NCBI GenBank assembly: GCA_035416745.1 | Contig: DAOLNV010000005.1 | Coordinates: 22,620 to 86,619 of the forward strand | Source: Candidatus Hydrogenedentota bacterium | Lineage (GTDB): Bacteria; Hydrogenedentota; Hydrogenedentia; Hydrogenedentales; SLHB01 | Reading direction: 5' to 3' | DNA length: 64,000 bases | Shown here: piece by piece, positions 26,710 to 36,099 of the stretch | Layout: each line of letters starts with the position of its first letter | Position numbering within the stretch: position 1 is the stretch's first letter | Notes under the pieces: generated by a model | Database searches by the model: none | Told to the model about the DNA's origin: nothing | Seen by the model: the letters and a program-made list of their open reading frames with translations, nothing else | Position numbers and translations under genes: made by a program

Positions 26710-27321
26710 CTATTCGCGGATCCAAGCCGATTCCGCGCCCTTGAGGTAGTCCGCAACCATCTGGTCGTATCGCGCGGCACATGCGAACGCTTCCTGGGCG
26801 AGGCGGTGCCGCGTCTCGAACGTTAAGGCGCCTCCGAGAGCGCGCAGTTCGTGCATGACCCTTGTGTAGCGCTCCGGATTGACCAGCACGCCCACGTATC
26901 GGAAATTCTTGGCTGCCGACCGGATCATGGACATGCCGCCGATGTCGATTTGCTCAATGACCTCTTCGGGCGTAACCCCGGGTTGCCTGATGAGGGACTC
27001 GAGCGGGCGGAGGTTGACAGCCACAAGGTCGATCCATTCGTAGCCATGAGCCTGAAGCTGCTCGGCATGCAATTTATTGTCGCGAATCCCCAGCAAGCCC
27101 GCGTGTATCTTGGCATGGAGGGATTTCACCCGCCCGTCCATCATTTCTTCGACGCCGGTGAAGTCGGCCATGTTTATGGGGTGGAGGCCAGCTTCTTCGA
27201 GGGCATGCAAGGTACCTGCGGTGCTGACAATCTCCACGTTAAACTCGGTCAGCAAACGAACCAGCTCCACCAAACCTGTCTTGTCGTGGCAACTGATGAT
27301 GGCTCGCTTTATGGGTGTCAT
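26710..27321 (-). CDS. Stand-alone IMP cyclohydrolase (N-terminal half of PurH)
   Basis: 203 residues from ATG 27321, eight bases after AGGAG. The sequence is the MGS-fold IMP cyclohydrolase domain only: IVSTAGTLHALEEAG, DGRVKSLHAKIHAGLLGIR and IDIGGMSMIRSAAKN. It closes the final ring to make IMP from FAICAR. Normal bifunctional PurH is about 510-530 residues and carries AICAR formyltransferase in the C-terminal 300. Here the frame stops cleanly after WIRE, purD follows within 22 bases, and no transformylase fragment is found nearby. The formyltransferase (separate domain, or PurP-like enzyme) must be elsewhere. Confidence 0.88.
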   Translation of the reverse strand: MTPIKRAIISCHDKTGLVELVRLLTEFNVEIVSTAGTLHALEEAGLHPINMADFTGVEEMMDGRVKSLHAKIHAGLLGIRDNKLHAEQLQAHGYEWIDLVAVNLRPLESLIRQPGVTPEEVIEQIDIGGMSMIRSAAKNFRYVGVLVNPERYTRVMHELRALGGALTFETRHRLAQEAFACAARYDQMVADYLKGAESAWIRE

Positions 27322-27448
27322 GAACAGCACTCCTTCCCATTCCCGGGCAGCCCTGTCCGGTTTGCCGCCTTGGCTCACAGGGGGGCGCTATACTACTTCA
27401 CATTTCATCCAAAATGAAGGATCTTGTACACGAAGCATCATGGTCTGG

Positions 27449-28114
27449 TCAAAGATCCGGCCGGACGGTCTCGATTTCGCAGGTTCCCTCCCCCAAGTGC
27501 ATGATTTTGTCCACCATCGGCAACGCTTCTTTGCGCTGGTGCGTTGTCATCACGACGCTGATATGCTGAGTGGCCCGCCGCCGCACAATCTCTTCCATGA
27601 AATGGTGCCGCGTCATATCATCGAGATGCGCGAAGGGCTCATCAAGAAGCAGGAGGCGCGGATGCACGATCAGCGCTCTGGCCAGACTCAGACGCTGCTG
27701 CTGCCCCCCCGAGAGCGCGGACGGTTTCGCGCGCCGTTTTTCGGCAAGACCGCTGAAGGTGAGCATGCGTTCGACCCGGTCGAGGCGCTGTTCGCGGGGG
27801 ATTTCCTGCGCCCGCAACACGAAGTGGAGGTGTTTCTCGGCCGACATGTGCGGCCACAGGGCGAAATCTTGAAACACCATGCCGATGCCCCGGGTGTGGA
27901 GGTCGCCCTCCGTTGCCGGCACATCGTCGATGGTTATGACGCCCTCGTCCGGCTTTTCCAGGCCCGCGACGAGACGCAAAAGGGTCGTTTTCCCGACTCC
28001 GACGGGACCGAACAGGCACAGCCCTTCGCCCGGCCGCAGCGTAAGGGTAATCCCTTGCAGCACACGCGTGCCGTGATAGCCCTTCGACACGTTCGAGAAT
28101 CTAATGATAGGCAT
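27449..28114 (-). CDS. ABC transporter ATP-binding protein (FbpC-like)
   Basis: 221 residues from ATG 28114. All ABC ATPase motifs are present: Walker A GPVGVGKTT, Q-loop FQDFALWP, signature LSGGQQQR, Walker B LLLLDEPFAHLD and the switch His in MTTHQ. It is short for FbpC/PotA-type importers (about 340), lacking the C-terminal regulatory TOBE domain. It overlaps the permease gene by 14 bases and completes a substrate-binding protein-permease-ATPase set. It is the last gene of the 15-gene leftward run. Confidence 0.88.
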   Translation of the reverse strand: MPIIRFSNVSKGYHGTRVLQGITLTLRPGEGLCLFGPVGVGKTTLLRLVAGLEKPDEGVITIDDVPATEGDLHTRGIGMVFQDFALWPHMSAEKHLHFVLRAQEIPREQRLDRVERMLTFSGLAEKRRAKPSALSGGQQQRLSLARALIVHPRLLLLDEPFAHLDDMTRHHFMEEIVRRRATQHISVVMTTHQRKEALPMVDKIMHLGEGTCEIETVRPDL

Positions 28115-29702
28115 GAAAAAACCGCCTGCATGCAACATACACAACCACTGTGCCGCAACCGGCGGCCAGCAGCAATCCTACCATCATCAGGCTCAGCGCG
28201 GAGACCGCCGCGCTGGGACCGTAGTGCATGAGCGAGTGGATCCGGATGGATAACGGAGTAATCCCCGGCGGGGCAACCATTGCTGAGGCTTCGAGCTCGC
28301 GCAGCGAGAAGATGAAAGCCAACCCCCAAATCGCCGCGAGAGCGGGGGCCGTCAGCGGGGCCACAACGCCTGTCCCCCGTCTGACCCAGCTTACATCATG
28401 GACTCTTGCCGCCTCCAACGGGCGCGGATGCAACTCCTCCAACGCGATCTTCTCCCCCTGGTACGCAAAGTAGAGGTATTTTGCGGCACAGGCCAGAACG
28501 AGTACGAGGAGCGTTTCGAATACGATTAAGGGCGGCCCCGCGTGGTTCCACAGGGCAATCAGTCCTGTTCCGAGGAGCGGGCCAGTGATGAGGAACGGAA
28601 CCACGCTCAGTTGAAAAAACCTCGATGCCCGGTTGCTGCCGTGGGCGACATAGGCCATCGCGAATCCGAGCGCCGTAAGAAGCGTTGCGGCGAGCCCGGA
28701 GATCGCCAGGCTGGTTCGGATCTCCGTTTGCGCGTTTTCCCAGGCTGCCCGCAACTGCGTAACGTTTCCCGTCCGAACAACCAGGACGGTCAAGGGGGCA
28801 GCCAGCGCGAGCGCGATAATCACAACGCAGTACGCCGTGGCGAGGCCAGCCCGTCTCCAGCCCGGCGGCATTCTGCCTACCGGCATGTCCGGGGGGAGCA
28901 GCCATTGCTGGCGGGGCCGCGCCCATGCGCCCCAAGCCCAGACCACAATCCCTCCGGTCAGAAGCAGCGGGAGCATGTGGGCGACAGCCCGTCCCACTTC
29001 CTGAAACGCGCTCAGCTCGGTGAAGATCTCGACCGGATACACGTTCACCTGAAACAGAGCCGGCACCGAGAAACCCGTGAGGGCAAGGAGAAACACAAAA
29101 CCCGCCCCCGTAAACACCCACGGTGCGCACAGCGGCAGCCGCACGGCAAAGAACGCCTGCAACGGGTCCGCAATTAACCGGGCGGACTCTAGCATCCGGC
29201 GGTCAAAACGCCGCAAGGCAACGCCTGTGAACAGGAGGACAATGGGATAGTACGATAGCGCGGCAATGGCGATCACGCTGGGTATGCCGAAAGAGTGTGA
29301 AATCACGGTCTCCGCGATGAATTGGGGCGTCAGGAGGCCCAGCCGAGTCATGGCGTCAATCCAGGCCACCGCAAACACGTATGGCGGCATCAGGAGTGGA
29401 AGGCAGAGCAATACGGCCAATACCTCGCGCAAGAAACGGGGGCAATACTGGAGAGCCAGTGCCGCGCCTCCCCCCAGGAACAGAGACGCAAAGGCAGTTC
29501 CCAGACTTATGAGAAGACTGTTTGCCAACAACATCCATTGCCGGGGTTCCGAGAGAACCTCTCCGTACGCATCCAGGGAGAATCCTTCGCTGTCGCGGAC
29601 CGCTCGCCACGCTAACGCAATCAGGGGCGCTACGCACACGACGGCAAAGACCAGCAGTGTCGAGCCCACAAAGACCCTACGGCACATGCAGCGGCTTGCC
29701 AT
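28101..29702 (-). CDS. ABC transporter permease, FbpB-like (Fe3+ family)
   Basis: 533 residues with about twelve hydrophobic segments in two homologous halves, the fused layout of FbpB/ThiP-type permeases. A binding-protein-dependent transport signature is seen in each half, near EVLAVLLCLPLLMPPYVFAVAW-SARLIADPLQAFFAV in the first (read in parts) and EAARVHDVSWVRRGTGVVAPL in the second. Partners are the preceding lipoprotein and the following ATPase. The start shares one base with the stop of the binding-protein gene (TAATG). Confidence 0.88.
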   Translation of the reverse strand: MASRCMCRRVFVGSTLLVFAVVCVAPLIALAWRAVRDSEGFSLDAYGEVLSEPRQWMLLANSLLISLGTAFASLFLGGGAALALQYCPRFLREVLAVLLCLPLLMPPYVFAVAWIDAMTRLGLLTPQFIAETVISHSFGIPSVIAIAALSYYPIVLLFTGVALRRFDRRMLESARLIADPLQAFFAVRLPLCAPWVFTGAGFVFLLALTGFSVPALFQVNVYPVEIFTELSAFQEVGRAVAHMLPLLLTGGIVVWAWGAWARPRQQWLLPPDMPVGRMPPGWRRAGLATAYCVVIIALALAAPLTVLVVRTGNVTQLRAAWENAQTEIRTSLAISGLAATLLTALGFAMAYVAHGSNRASRFFQLSVVPFLITGPLLGTGLIALWNHAGPPLIVFETLLVLVLACAAKYLYFAYQGEKIALEELHPRPLEAARVHDVSWVRRGTGVVAPLTAPALAAIWGLAFIFSLRELEASAMVAPPGITPLSIRIHSLMHYGPSAAVSALSLMMVGLLLAAGCGTVVVYVACRRFFHAYH

Positions 29703-30721
29703 TATCTCAGGAATTCCTTGCGGATGAATGTCGCCGTGGCTTCCATGTTTGCTGCCACGGCGCTGAAATCCACGTTCATGGTACGGATTTCGGACAGTTT
29801 TGGCACGTTTTGCGGGGCTTCCACGGCCGGGTTCAAGGGGATCTGCATGCCGCGCACTTCGGCCAGCACCCGCTCGACCTCGGGGCTCAGCAGGTAATCT
29901 ATCAGTTTCCTCGCGGCTTCGGGATGGGGCGCATTCTTAACCACGGCAACGGTATTCGGAATGACCAGGGTGCCCAAACCGCCGTCCTCCTGGTCCGGGA
30001 AACGCCATTTGGCGGGAAGACCGTCTTCGATTGCGCCGTTGGCGTCATCGGTGTCGGTGAGGCCCCAGGCGTACGCACCGCTGGCCACCATATCGCGCAC
30101 GGTGGCATTGCCCGCCAGCACGGCCACGTCATTCGCCAGCAGACCCTGGAAGAATTTCTGGGCCTTCTCCTCGCCCCATAGAGTGAACAAGGCCGCCGCG
30201 TGGGTGGCTGTGGTGCCGAACAGGGGTTTCGCGATAGCCGCTCTCCCCTTCCACTTCGGATCGAGGTAAGCCATGATCGACGCCGGCGGTTCCTGCACCA
30301 AATCGGTGTTGTAGATGATAACCCGGGCCCGCGCCGCGAACCCGGTCCAGAAATGCTCCGGGTCTTTGTATCGTTCGGGGATCGCCTCGGCGGCGGGAGA
30401 GGCATAAGCTTCAAGGAGGCCTTTATGCTTGAGCACGATGGTCTGGGCGAGCTCGTTGTTCCAGAACACGTCAGCGCGGGGACGGTTTGCCTCGTTGATT
30501 ATGCGCATGACGAGGCCGGTAGTCTTGCTTGCCTCAGTATCGTATACGGGCAAGACCTCCAGCCCGGTCTGTTCCTCGAACTTGGCCAGGATTGGCCGCG
30601 AGAACATTTCGTCGAGCGCCGTATATACCACGACGACTGGTTTGTCCTCTCCCCCGCACCCTGCCAGGCATGAGAGCGAGAGTGCTGCCGCCAGAGTCCA
30701 TGTCCTTGCGCGTGCGTTCAC
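29702..30721 (-). CDS. ABC transporter substrate-binding lipoprotein (FbpA-like)
   Basis: 339 residues from a GTG at 30721, six bases after AGGAG. The lipobox SCLAGC places the lipid-modified Cys at 22. The mature part begins VVVYTALDEMFSRPILAKFEEQTG, typical of the extracellular solute-binding family 1/FbpA proteins, with ADVFWNNE, LPAKWRFPDQ and GTLVIPNTVAVVKNAPHPE following the family's fold. Fe3+ is the common ligand, but phosphonate, thiamine and sugar-phosphate binders share this fold, so the ligand is open. It starts 16 bases after the last ABC-2 permease gene. Confidence 0.9.
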   Translation of the reverse strand: MNARARTWTLAAALSLSCLAGCGGEDKPVVVVYTALDEMFSRPILAKFEEQTGLEVLPVYDTEASKTTGLVMRIINEANRPRADVFWNNELAQTIVLKHKGLLEAYASPAAEAIPERYKDPEHFWTGFAARARVIIYNTDLVQEPPASIMAYLDPKWKGRAAIAKPLFGTTATHAAALFTLWGEEKAQKFFQGLLANDVAVLAGNATVRDMVASGAYAWGLTDTDDANGAIEDGLPAKWRFPDQEDGGLGTLVIPNTVAVVKNAPHPEAARKLIDYLLSPEVERVLAEVRGMQIPLNPAVEAPQNVPKLSEIRTMNVDFSAVAANMEATATFIRKEFLR

Positions 30722-30737
30722 ATCATTCTCCTATGGC

Positions 30738-32453
30738 CTAGTATTCGCTTGGGCGCCACCGTGATGTCATCTTGATGCAAGCGGCCCATACGATCAAGCT
30801 GTTCAGCAGTATCTGGAATGCCGCATGCGCCAGCCAATACGCCGTGACCAAAGTGTCAGGCGGACTGTGCTCGTCCCAATTGCGGATGTAAGCCAGTGGC
30901 GGAGACAAGAACATGGTCGTTTCGAATGCGGCTTCCGTGAAGGGATGCCCCCGGCCTGGCGCCATGTTCATTTCGCTGAGAAGCTCGTACGATATCAGCT
31001 CATAGAGGAACATCAGGATCAGCATCCACGCCGTCAGGATATAGGCCCATATCACGGCGCGGGTCGACGTTCTCGCGAAAGACGACGCCAGAATCCCCAT
31101 GCTGACTCCCATCAGCCCCGCCAAACAGGCCGAGAAGAAGCCAGTGACAAGTCCTCCCTGCATGCGGGGAATCGAATCCAGGGGGGCAAGCAGAAGGGAG
31201 CCCACGGCAAGAACGATAACGGCGGACACCAGCAAGCGGCATCCTGCCAGGAACTTCCCGAGGACCACGTCTCTGCCGCGAAGACGGGTTACGCGGAGCA
31301 TGTCGAGGTTTCCCAGTTCATGCTCGTTTGCGATGGACGTGGCGGTCGTGAGGGGCGCCAGGATGCCCAGAGCGAACCACATGAAGACCACCCAGGTCAC
31401 CAGGGCTTCCTCCCGGTTGACGTTATTGCTTGTGAGCGCCACGAAGAACGCGGGAATCCCGATCAGGGCGGCCACAGCGAGAAGGAGCAGGTTCATGCCG
31501 AGCAGAAGCGAACGGTGGCCCCTGCCCACAAAATGGGTATCTTTGACGTAAACGGGGTTCGCATAGTCGCTGATCCCTGCCCGCTTTCCCGAGTAGAGAC
31601 GCCCGTGGTCTCGCGCTCGGCGGAAAGGGCGTATCAGGTCCGAGGCCAGGATTTCCCACCACGGGCTCGCCCCGGTGTCAGGGCGAAGGACGTTTCTGTA
31701 TACGAGTGCCAGACCGAAAAGAATCACCACACATTGAATGATGGCGCATACAACGACGGATTCCGGTTGGACCTCGCCGATCGAGGCCGCTATCCCCGCG
31801 AACGGCGGGCTTGCAGCGGCAAGCACTTCCTCGAAGCGGCTGCCGATACGGTAGAGATTCAGGACTTCGACAAGTACGACGCCGACAAGTACCGGCCCTC
31901 CCATGACCGTGAACGCATAGAGGTATGCCCGGACGAACGCGGTCAGAACCGATTGCGACTTCGAGGAAGCGTAGAGCCCCATCACTGCGCATGAGACCAT
32001 TGTAACCAGCACCATTCCGACCCCAATTATGAGGTTTCGCAGTTCAAGGCCCACAAGAAAGTAGATCGACGCGACAACGGGGAGGGTTGTGAGAAGCAGA
32101 ACCAATTGAAGGGACACGACGCTGAGGAGCTGGGCAAACACGAAACCCAGAGGCCGGATGCGGGTGGTCCGCAGAAGGTCGAACGTCTCTCGCTGGCGCT
32201 CGAGGACGATGGCTGTTGCTCCGTACGGCGTGACCAGGATCATGACCGCGAACATCCACGTCATCATTGACGGGATAATGATGTTTTGAGAGACGCGGCC
32301 TCCACCGAGAAAGTAATAGGATTGCCTGGGCCAGTACGCGATCACGAAAAACGATGTCATCCCTACCAGCACCAGAACCCAGAGGAAGGTTCGTTTCTGG
32401 CGGGCCGCCCTCAACAGGTCGCGCCGGATAATGGCGGTGCTGGGAAACATCAT
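30738..32453 (-). CDS. ABC-2 type permease, double-length paralogue 4
   Basis: 571 residues from ATG 32453 (a second ATG directly follows). Two similar membrane halves, each with about six segments, carry a cytoplasmic repeat: LERQRETFDLLRTTRIRPLGF (about residues 85-105; given as ERQRETFDLLRTTRIRP) and NEHELGNLDMLRVTRLRG in the second half. The linker includes SDYANPVYVKDTHFVG, equivalent to NPxxxREL in the paralogues. It shares the N-terminal I-RRDLLRAARQKRT style with its three neighbours. Translation is coupled to the gene before it by an ATGATG/TGA overlap. The substrate is unknown. Confidence 0.82.
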   Translation of the reverse strand: MMFPSTAIIRRDLLRAARQKRTFLWVLVLVGMTSFFVIAYWPRQSYYFLGGGRVSQNIIIPSMMTWMFAVMILVTPYGATAIVLERQRETFDLLRTTRIRPLGFVFAQLLSVVSLQLVLLLTTLPVVASIYFLVGLELRNLIIGVGMVLVTMVSCAVMGLYASSKSQSVLTAFVRAYLYAFTVMGGPVLVGVVLVEVLNLYRIGSRFEEVLAAASPPFAGIAASIGEVQPESVVVCAIIQCVVILFGLALVYRNVLRPDTGASPWWEILASDLIRPFRRARDHGRLYSGKRAGISDYANPVYVKDTHFVGRGHRSLLLGMNLLLLAVAALIGIPAFFVALTSNNVNREEALVTWVVFMWFALGILAPLTTATSIANEHELGNLDMLRVTRLRGRDVVLGKFLAGCRLLVSAVIVLAVGSLLLAPLDSIPRMQGGLVTGFFSACLAGLMGVSMGILASSFARTSTRAVIWAYILTAWMLILMFLYELISYELLSEMNMAPGRGHPFTEAAFETTMFLSPPLAYIRNWDEHSPPDTLVTAYWLAHAAFQILLNSLIVWAACIKMTSRWRPSEY

Positions 32454-34183
32454 TGTTGCCCCTTCGCCCATTTGAGCCGGAACACGGCGATGGCCGCCCA
32501 GAGCGCAAGCAGGCTGTACGAGGTGCAGATGAACACGTTCGTGAGCCAATAGGGCGTGATGAATTCATTCCGGTGAAAGTGCTCGGAAGCATTCTTGAAA
32601 TAGCCGAGCATGGGCGAAGACAGCATGAGAATATCGTCGAACTTGTTAAAGAGCAACAGCGCCTCTTGCCCCCGTCCCGCAAACCACGACCAGAACAGCG
32701 CGAACATGTTAATGACACCTCCGACGAAGAGGTAGACCATGAAATACGCGCAGGCGTTGAAGATGTATGCGATCATGACGGCCACGGTGGTGCGCTTGCT
32801 CAACGCCGACGCGAGGATCCCCAGGCTGGTTCCCACAAGGGCAAACACACATGCCGAGCCGAAGGAAACCAGGCACACGCCAATCGCTTCGCCCATCTCT
32901 TGGCGTTCCCCATAGAGTACCAGCGGAAACAACAGCACGGCAGCGATGAAGAGGGGCGACAAGCCGCGCAGCCCGGCCAGGGTCTTGCCAAGAATGACCT
33001 GGTATGGCCGGAGAAGGGTCATGCGAAGCATGTCGAGGTTGCCCAGTTCACCTTCGCGCGTGACGCTGCTGGCCGTGGCCATCGGTGCTGAGATTCCCAC
33101 GGCCGCCAGGAGCAACCCTGACCAGAGAATGGCCATCATCTCGCCGCTGTACTCGTGGCCTGCTAAGAGAAGCGCAAGCAGCATGCCTCCCTCGACCAGC
33201 AACGCCAGAAATAGCGTCCGGAGGCGGCGCCCTGTCCGGGCGAATCCCTCCCAGAGTACTTCCCGGGCATAGATTGGGTTGACTCCGTCGGGGAGCGGTT
33301 TGGCGGGTTTGCCTCTTCCGGCGCGCGGACCTGACAAGCGTTTCAACAGGGGAACATGAGCTTTTTGGAGCGGCAACAAGGCGATCCGGCGGACCACGTT
33401 CGCGGCGAACACCAGGCAAACCGTGCCGATGACCAGTTGCACGGCAATAGCGCCTAGCCATTCGCCCGCAGAAATCATATACGGCTGGAACGCGTAGCTC
33501 ACTGCCGAAGCGAAAGGAACGAAAATATAGACGTATACCTCCGGATTCGAGATGTATTTCGAAGGGTCAACGCCATAGAAAGCCGACAATATAAGGTAGA
33601 TGTACACAGCCACCAGGAACATCCCCCCGATAGCCGCCCCCGAAAAGAAGAGGGAACGGACCAGTGCCCGCTGCACATTTCGAGAGAGCACCGAACAGAG
33701 CAGGCTGATGCATGTGACTGAGTAGGCTACCGAAAGCAGAATGGCCACCGACACGAAAAAGGCGCCCAATTCAATGCCCACGAGGAAGTACAACGTCGCG
33801 ACAAGGGGCAGCATAGAAACCATGATTAGGAGATACATGCCCAAGGTGTTCAGAAGTTTGCCCAGGATGATACCGGTTGGCGTGATAAGCGTCAGGAACA
33901 CCTGGTCGAAGGTCTCCTGTTGGCGTTCGAGCACGATCGATGCGCCCCCATATGCGGGCAGCACGAGCACCGCCGCAAAACACCAGACGACAAGAGATGT
34001 TATGAGAATGATCTGGGACGATTCCCCGCCCATCGTGAAGAAGAACGCCGCGTCCCACGGCCAGGCGGAAATAACAAACATGCTTGCCACGCATACGGCA
34101 AAAACCACTAGCAGAAAAGGACGCACGCCCCGCAGACGGCGCACCAATTCGTGCCGTACAATGCTTGTAAACGGAAGAATCAC
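32450..34183 (-). CDS. ABC-2 type permease, double-length paralogue 3
   Basis: 577 residues from a GTG at 34183, seven bases after GAGAGGAG; the upstream in-frame extension has no site. The repeat motif occurs twice: LERQQETFDQVFLTLITP and REGELGNLDMLRMTLLRP followed by VILGKTLAG. The linker has GVNPIYAREVLWEG. About twelve membrane segments. Each half probably equals one ABC-2 subunit (PF01061/PF12679-like), so one protein could supply a whole transmembrane pathway. Confidence 0.82.
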   Translation of the reverse strand: MILPFTSIVRHELVRRLRGVRPFLLVVFAVCVASMFVISAWPWDAAFFFTMGGESSQIILITSLVVWCFAAVLVLPAYGGASIVLERQQETFDQVFLTLITPTGIILGKLLNTLGMYLLIMVSMLPLVATLYFLVGIELGAFFVSVAILLSVAYSVTCISLLCSVLSRNVQRALVRSLFFSGAAIGGMFLVAVYIYLILSAFYGVDPSKYISNPEVYVYIFVPFASAVSYAFQPYMISAGEWLGAIAVQLVIGTVCLVFAANVVRRIALLPLQKAHVPLLKRLSGPRAGRGKPAKPLPDGVNPIYAREVLWEGFARTGRRLRTLFLALLVEGGMLLALLLAGHEYSGEMMAILWSGLLLAAVGISAPMATASSVTREGELGNLDMLRMTLLRPYQVILGKTLAGLRGLSPLFIAAVLLFPLVLYGERQEMGEAIGVCLVSFGSACVFALVGTSLGILASALSKRTTVAVMIAYIFNACAYFMVYLFVGGVINMFALFWSWFAGRGQEALLLFNKFDDILMLSSPMLGYFKNASEHFHRNEFITPYWLTNVFICTSYSLLALWAAIAVFRLKWAKGQQ

Positions 34184-34206
34184 AGCATACTCCTCTCTTC
34201 TTTCGA

Positions 34207-36096
34207 TTATGGGTCGCGCAGGCCCACTTTCGAATACCGGCAGACGGATATTAGTATGAACGCGGACGCAAGGAGCGCGAAGCCAACCATACTCGCAGAC
34301 CACATGAGCAGAGGGTGCGGCAGCTGCCACACATACGATTCGTAACCCCAGAGCGGGGAATTCCGCCCGAATGCCCGTGTTTCTGGCAGACTGCGCAACC
34401 GGTACGGCGGCTGCTCAACATAGTACGTGTTGCCGGCTATTCCCCCGTAGGCGCCCACCGGAGAGAGAAACTGCCACGCCTGGGCATGGAATTCCAGCGT
34501 CTCGTAATAGCTGTTTGGCATTTCCCAGCCTGGCGCTTGGTTCAAAGTCCGGGGCGGCATGGTTGCGTCCAGCGTCCATTTGGTGGCGTATAACCCTCCA
34601 AACCACAGGCCCCCGAAGAGGAGGATAATGGCCAGGTAGGCCATTGCGAACGCCGTCGCGGTCTTCCTGGTGAATTGAGCGATCAGGAGGCAGAGGGAAA
34701 CGATAAGAACGGCACACATCGCCAGGCTGGCGTATCCGGTAAAGAAATTGCCCACGCGCTCTCCAAAAAAGAGGTTGGCGCCAAGCAGAATCAGGCTCGC
34801 GGCAAAGATTCCGAGCATCAAGGGCAGCATGGCGGCCAGTCCGGCAGCGAATTTCCCCAGGATGATCTGGCGGGGCCGGAGCAGCGTGCTCCGTAATCCG
34901 TCCAGAACGCTCTGTTGGAGGTCGTGCGAGAAGGCCGGCATCAGAAAGGGCGGAGCGGCGATGGCAAGAAATCCCATGGCCAGCAAGAACCACATGTAGA
35001 CCCCATCGGGGCCGTATGCGATAATCCCGAGTACCATAAACACCGCCATGGTGGCGTACATGGCGCGGATCATGCGCGTTTGCATGCCCAGCAATCCCCA
35101 CCGGAGTTCCTTGACGCGCATAGGGTTCGCGTGGTCGCCGATGGGTTCGCCGCGGCGCAGGGGGTCGAGCAGGTAGTAGGGGAAGCGCCGTCTTCTGGCG
35201 GCCAGCACCGCCGCGTCGTCTATGGGCTTACCGAGATGCCGTTTCCGGTCTTCGCGCTCGCGTCCGATGGCCCGTGCGGCCCAGAATGGGGCCAGGCAGG
35301 CCAGACAGGCTTGCCCGAAAAGGAAAACGCAGTATTTGTCCCAGGTGAACTGGCCGGTCACGATACCCACAATCACCACGGGCGGAAACAGCCAATAGAT
35401 GTGTTGTTGAAAGGGAGTGTTGGTAACGCCGGGCCAATTGCCCAGAATGTTCGCCAGGATCACTTCCGGCAAGCCTGATAGAACGAACACGATAAGGTAG
35501 GTCAAGGCCAGGGCGATGATGAAGTTGCGCAACCGGCTCGCGCAAGCAAGACCTATCAGCGCCCATGTCAAGGTCGTAAGAAGGACGGTCACGCCGATGA
35601 AGAGCAGTTGCAGCCAATCCAGCCCTGTCGCGAAAAAGAGGCTGGCCGCGACCGCTGCCGACGCGATAGCCACCAACATAAAGAGGCCGGCCGCGCTTGC
35701 CAGTTTCGCGAGGATGATGCCCGTGCGGGAAATCATCGTGGTGCGAAGAAGATCGAGAGTATCCATGTCCCGCTCATGGGAAACTGATGCAGCGGCAAAC
35801 GCGGGGGTCAGTAGTGCGCATATTCCGAGCAGGGTTACCGCATACCATCCCAGGAATTCCTGCGTCATGGCCGCTGCCTCAGCTCGCCCGTGGATCAGGT
35901 CCAGCCCCCTTTCCGGCCAGGATGTATAGATGAGCGCCATGCACGGCAGCACCGTTATGAGAACATAGAGCAGCGAGCGGCGGCGCCGGAGGGACGTCAG
36001 GAGTTCGCGCTTCACGATAACCCATGATGGAAAGAAGAGTCTCATGCGTACGCGGCCCAGAGCTTTGGATTGTAGCTGCCGAGCTCGGAGGGCCAT
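34207..36096 (-). CDS. ABC-2 type permease, double-length paralogue 2
   Basis: 629 residues if it starts at 36096 (an ATG at 36045, giving RLFFPSWVIVKRE, aligns better with the other paralogues but has no ribosome-binding site; AGGA precedes 36096 by ten bases). Repeat motifs: SHERDMDTLDLLRTTMISRTG with IILAKLAS (shown in parts), then HDLQQSVLDGLRSTLLRP with IILGKFAAG. The linker reads GEPIGDHANPMRVKELRWG, the cognate of the same stretch in paralogue 1. A large extracytoplasmic loop precedes the last membrane helix and is rich in Pro, Tyr and Trp. Confidence 0.82.
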   Translation of the reverse strand: MALRARQLQSKALGRVRMRLFFPSWVIVKRELLTSLRRRRSLLYVLITVLPCMALIYTSWPERGLDLIHGRAEAAAMTQEFLGWYAVTLLGICALLTPAFAAASVSHERDMDTLDLLRTTMISRTGIILAKLASAAGLFMLVAIASAAVAASLFFATGLDWLQLLFIGVTVLLTTLTWALIGLACASRLRNFIIALALTYLIVFVLSGLPEVILANILGNWPGVTNTPFQQHIYWLFPPVVIVGIVTGQFTWDKYCVFLFGQACLACLAPFWAARAIGREREDRKRHLGKPIDDAAVLAARRRRFPYYLLDPLRRGEPIGDHANPMRVKELRWGLLGMQTRMIRAMYATMAVFMVLGIIAYGPDGVYMWFLLAMGFLAIAAPPFLMPAFSHDLQQSVLDGLRSTLLRPRQIILGKFAAGLAAMLPLMLGIFAASLILLGANLFFGERVGNFFTGYASLAMCAVLIVSLCLLIAQFTRKTATAFAMAYLAIILLFGGLWFGGLYATKWTLDATMPPRTLNQAPGWEMPNSYYETLEFHAQAWQFLSPVGAYGGIAGNTYYVEQPPYRLRSLPETRAFGRNSPLWGYESYVWQLPHPLLMWSASMVGFALLASAFILISVCRYSKVGLRDP

Positions 36097-36099
36097 GCC

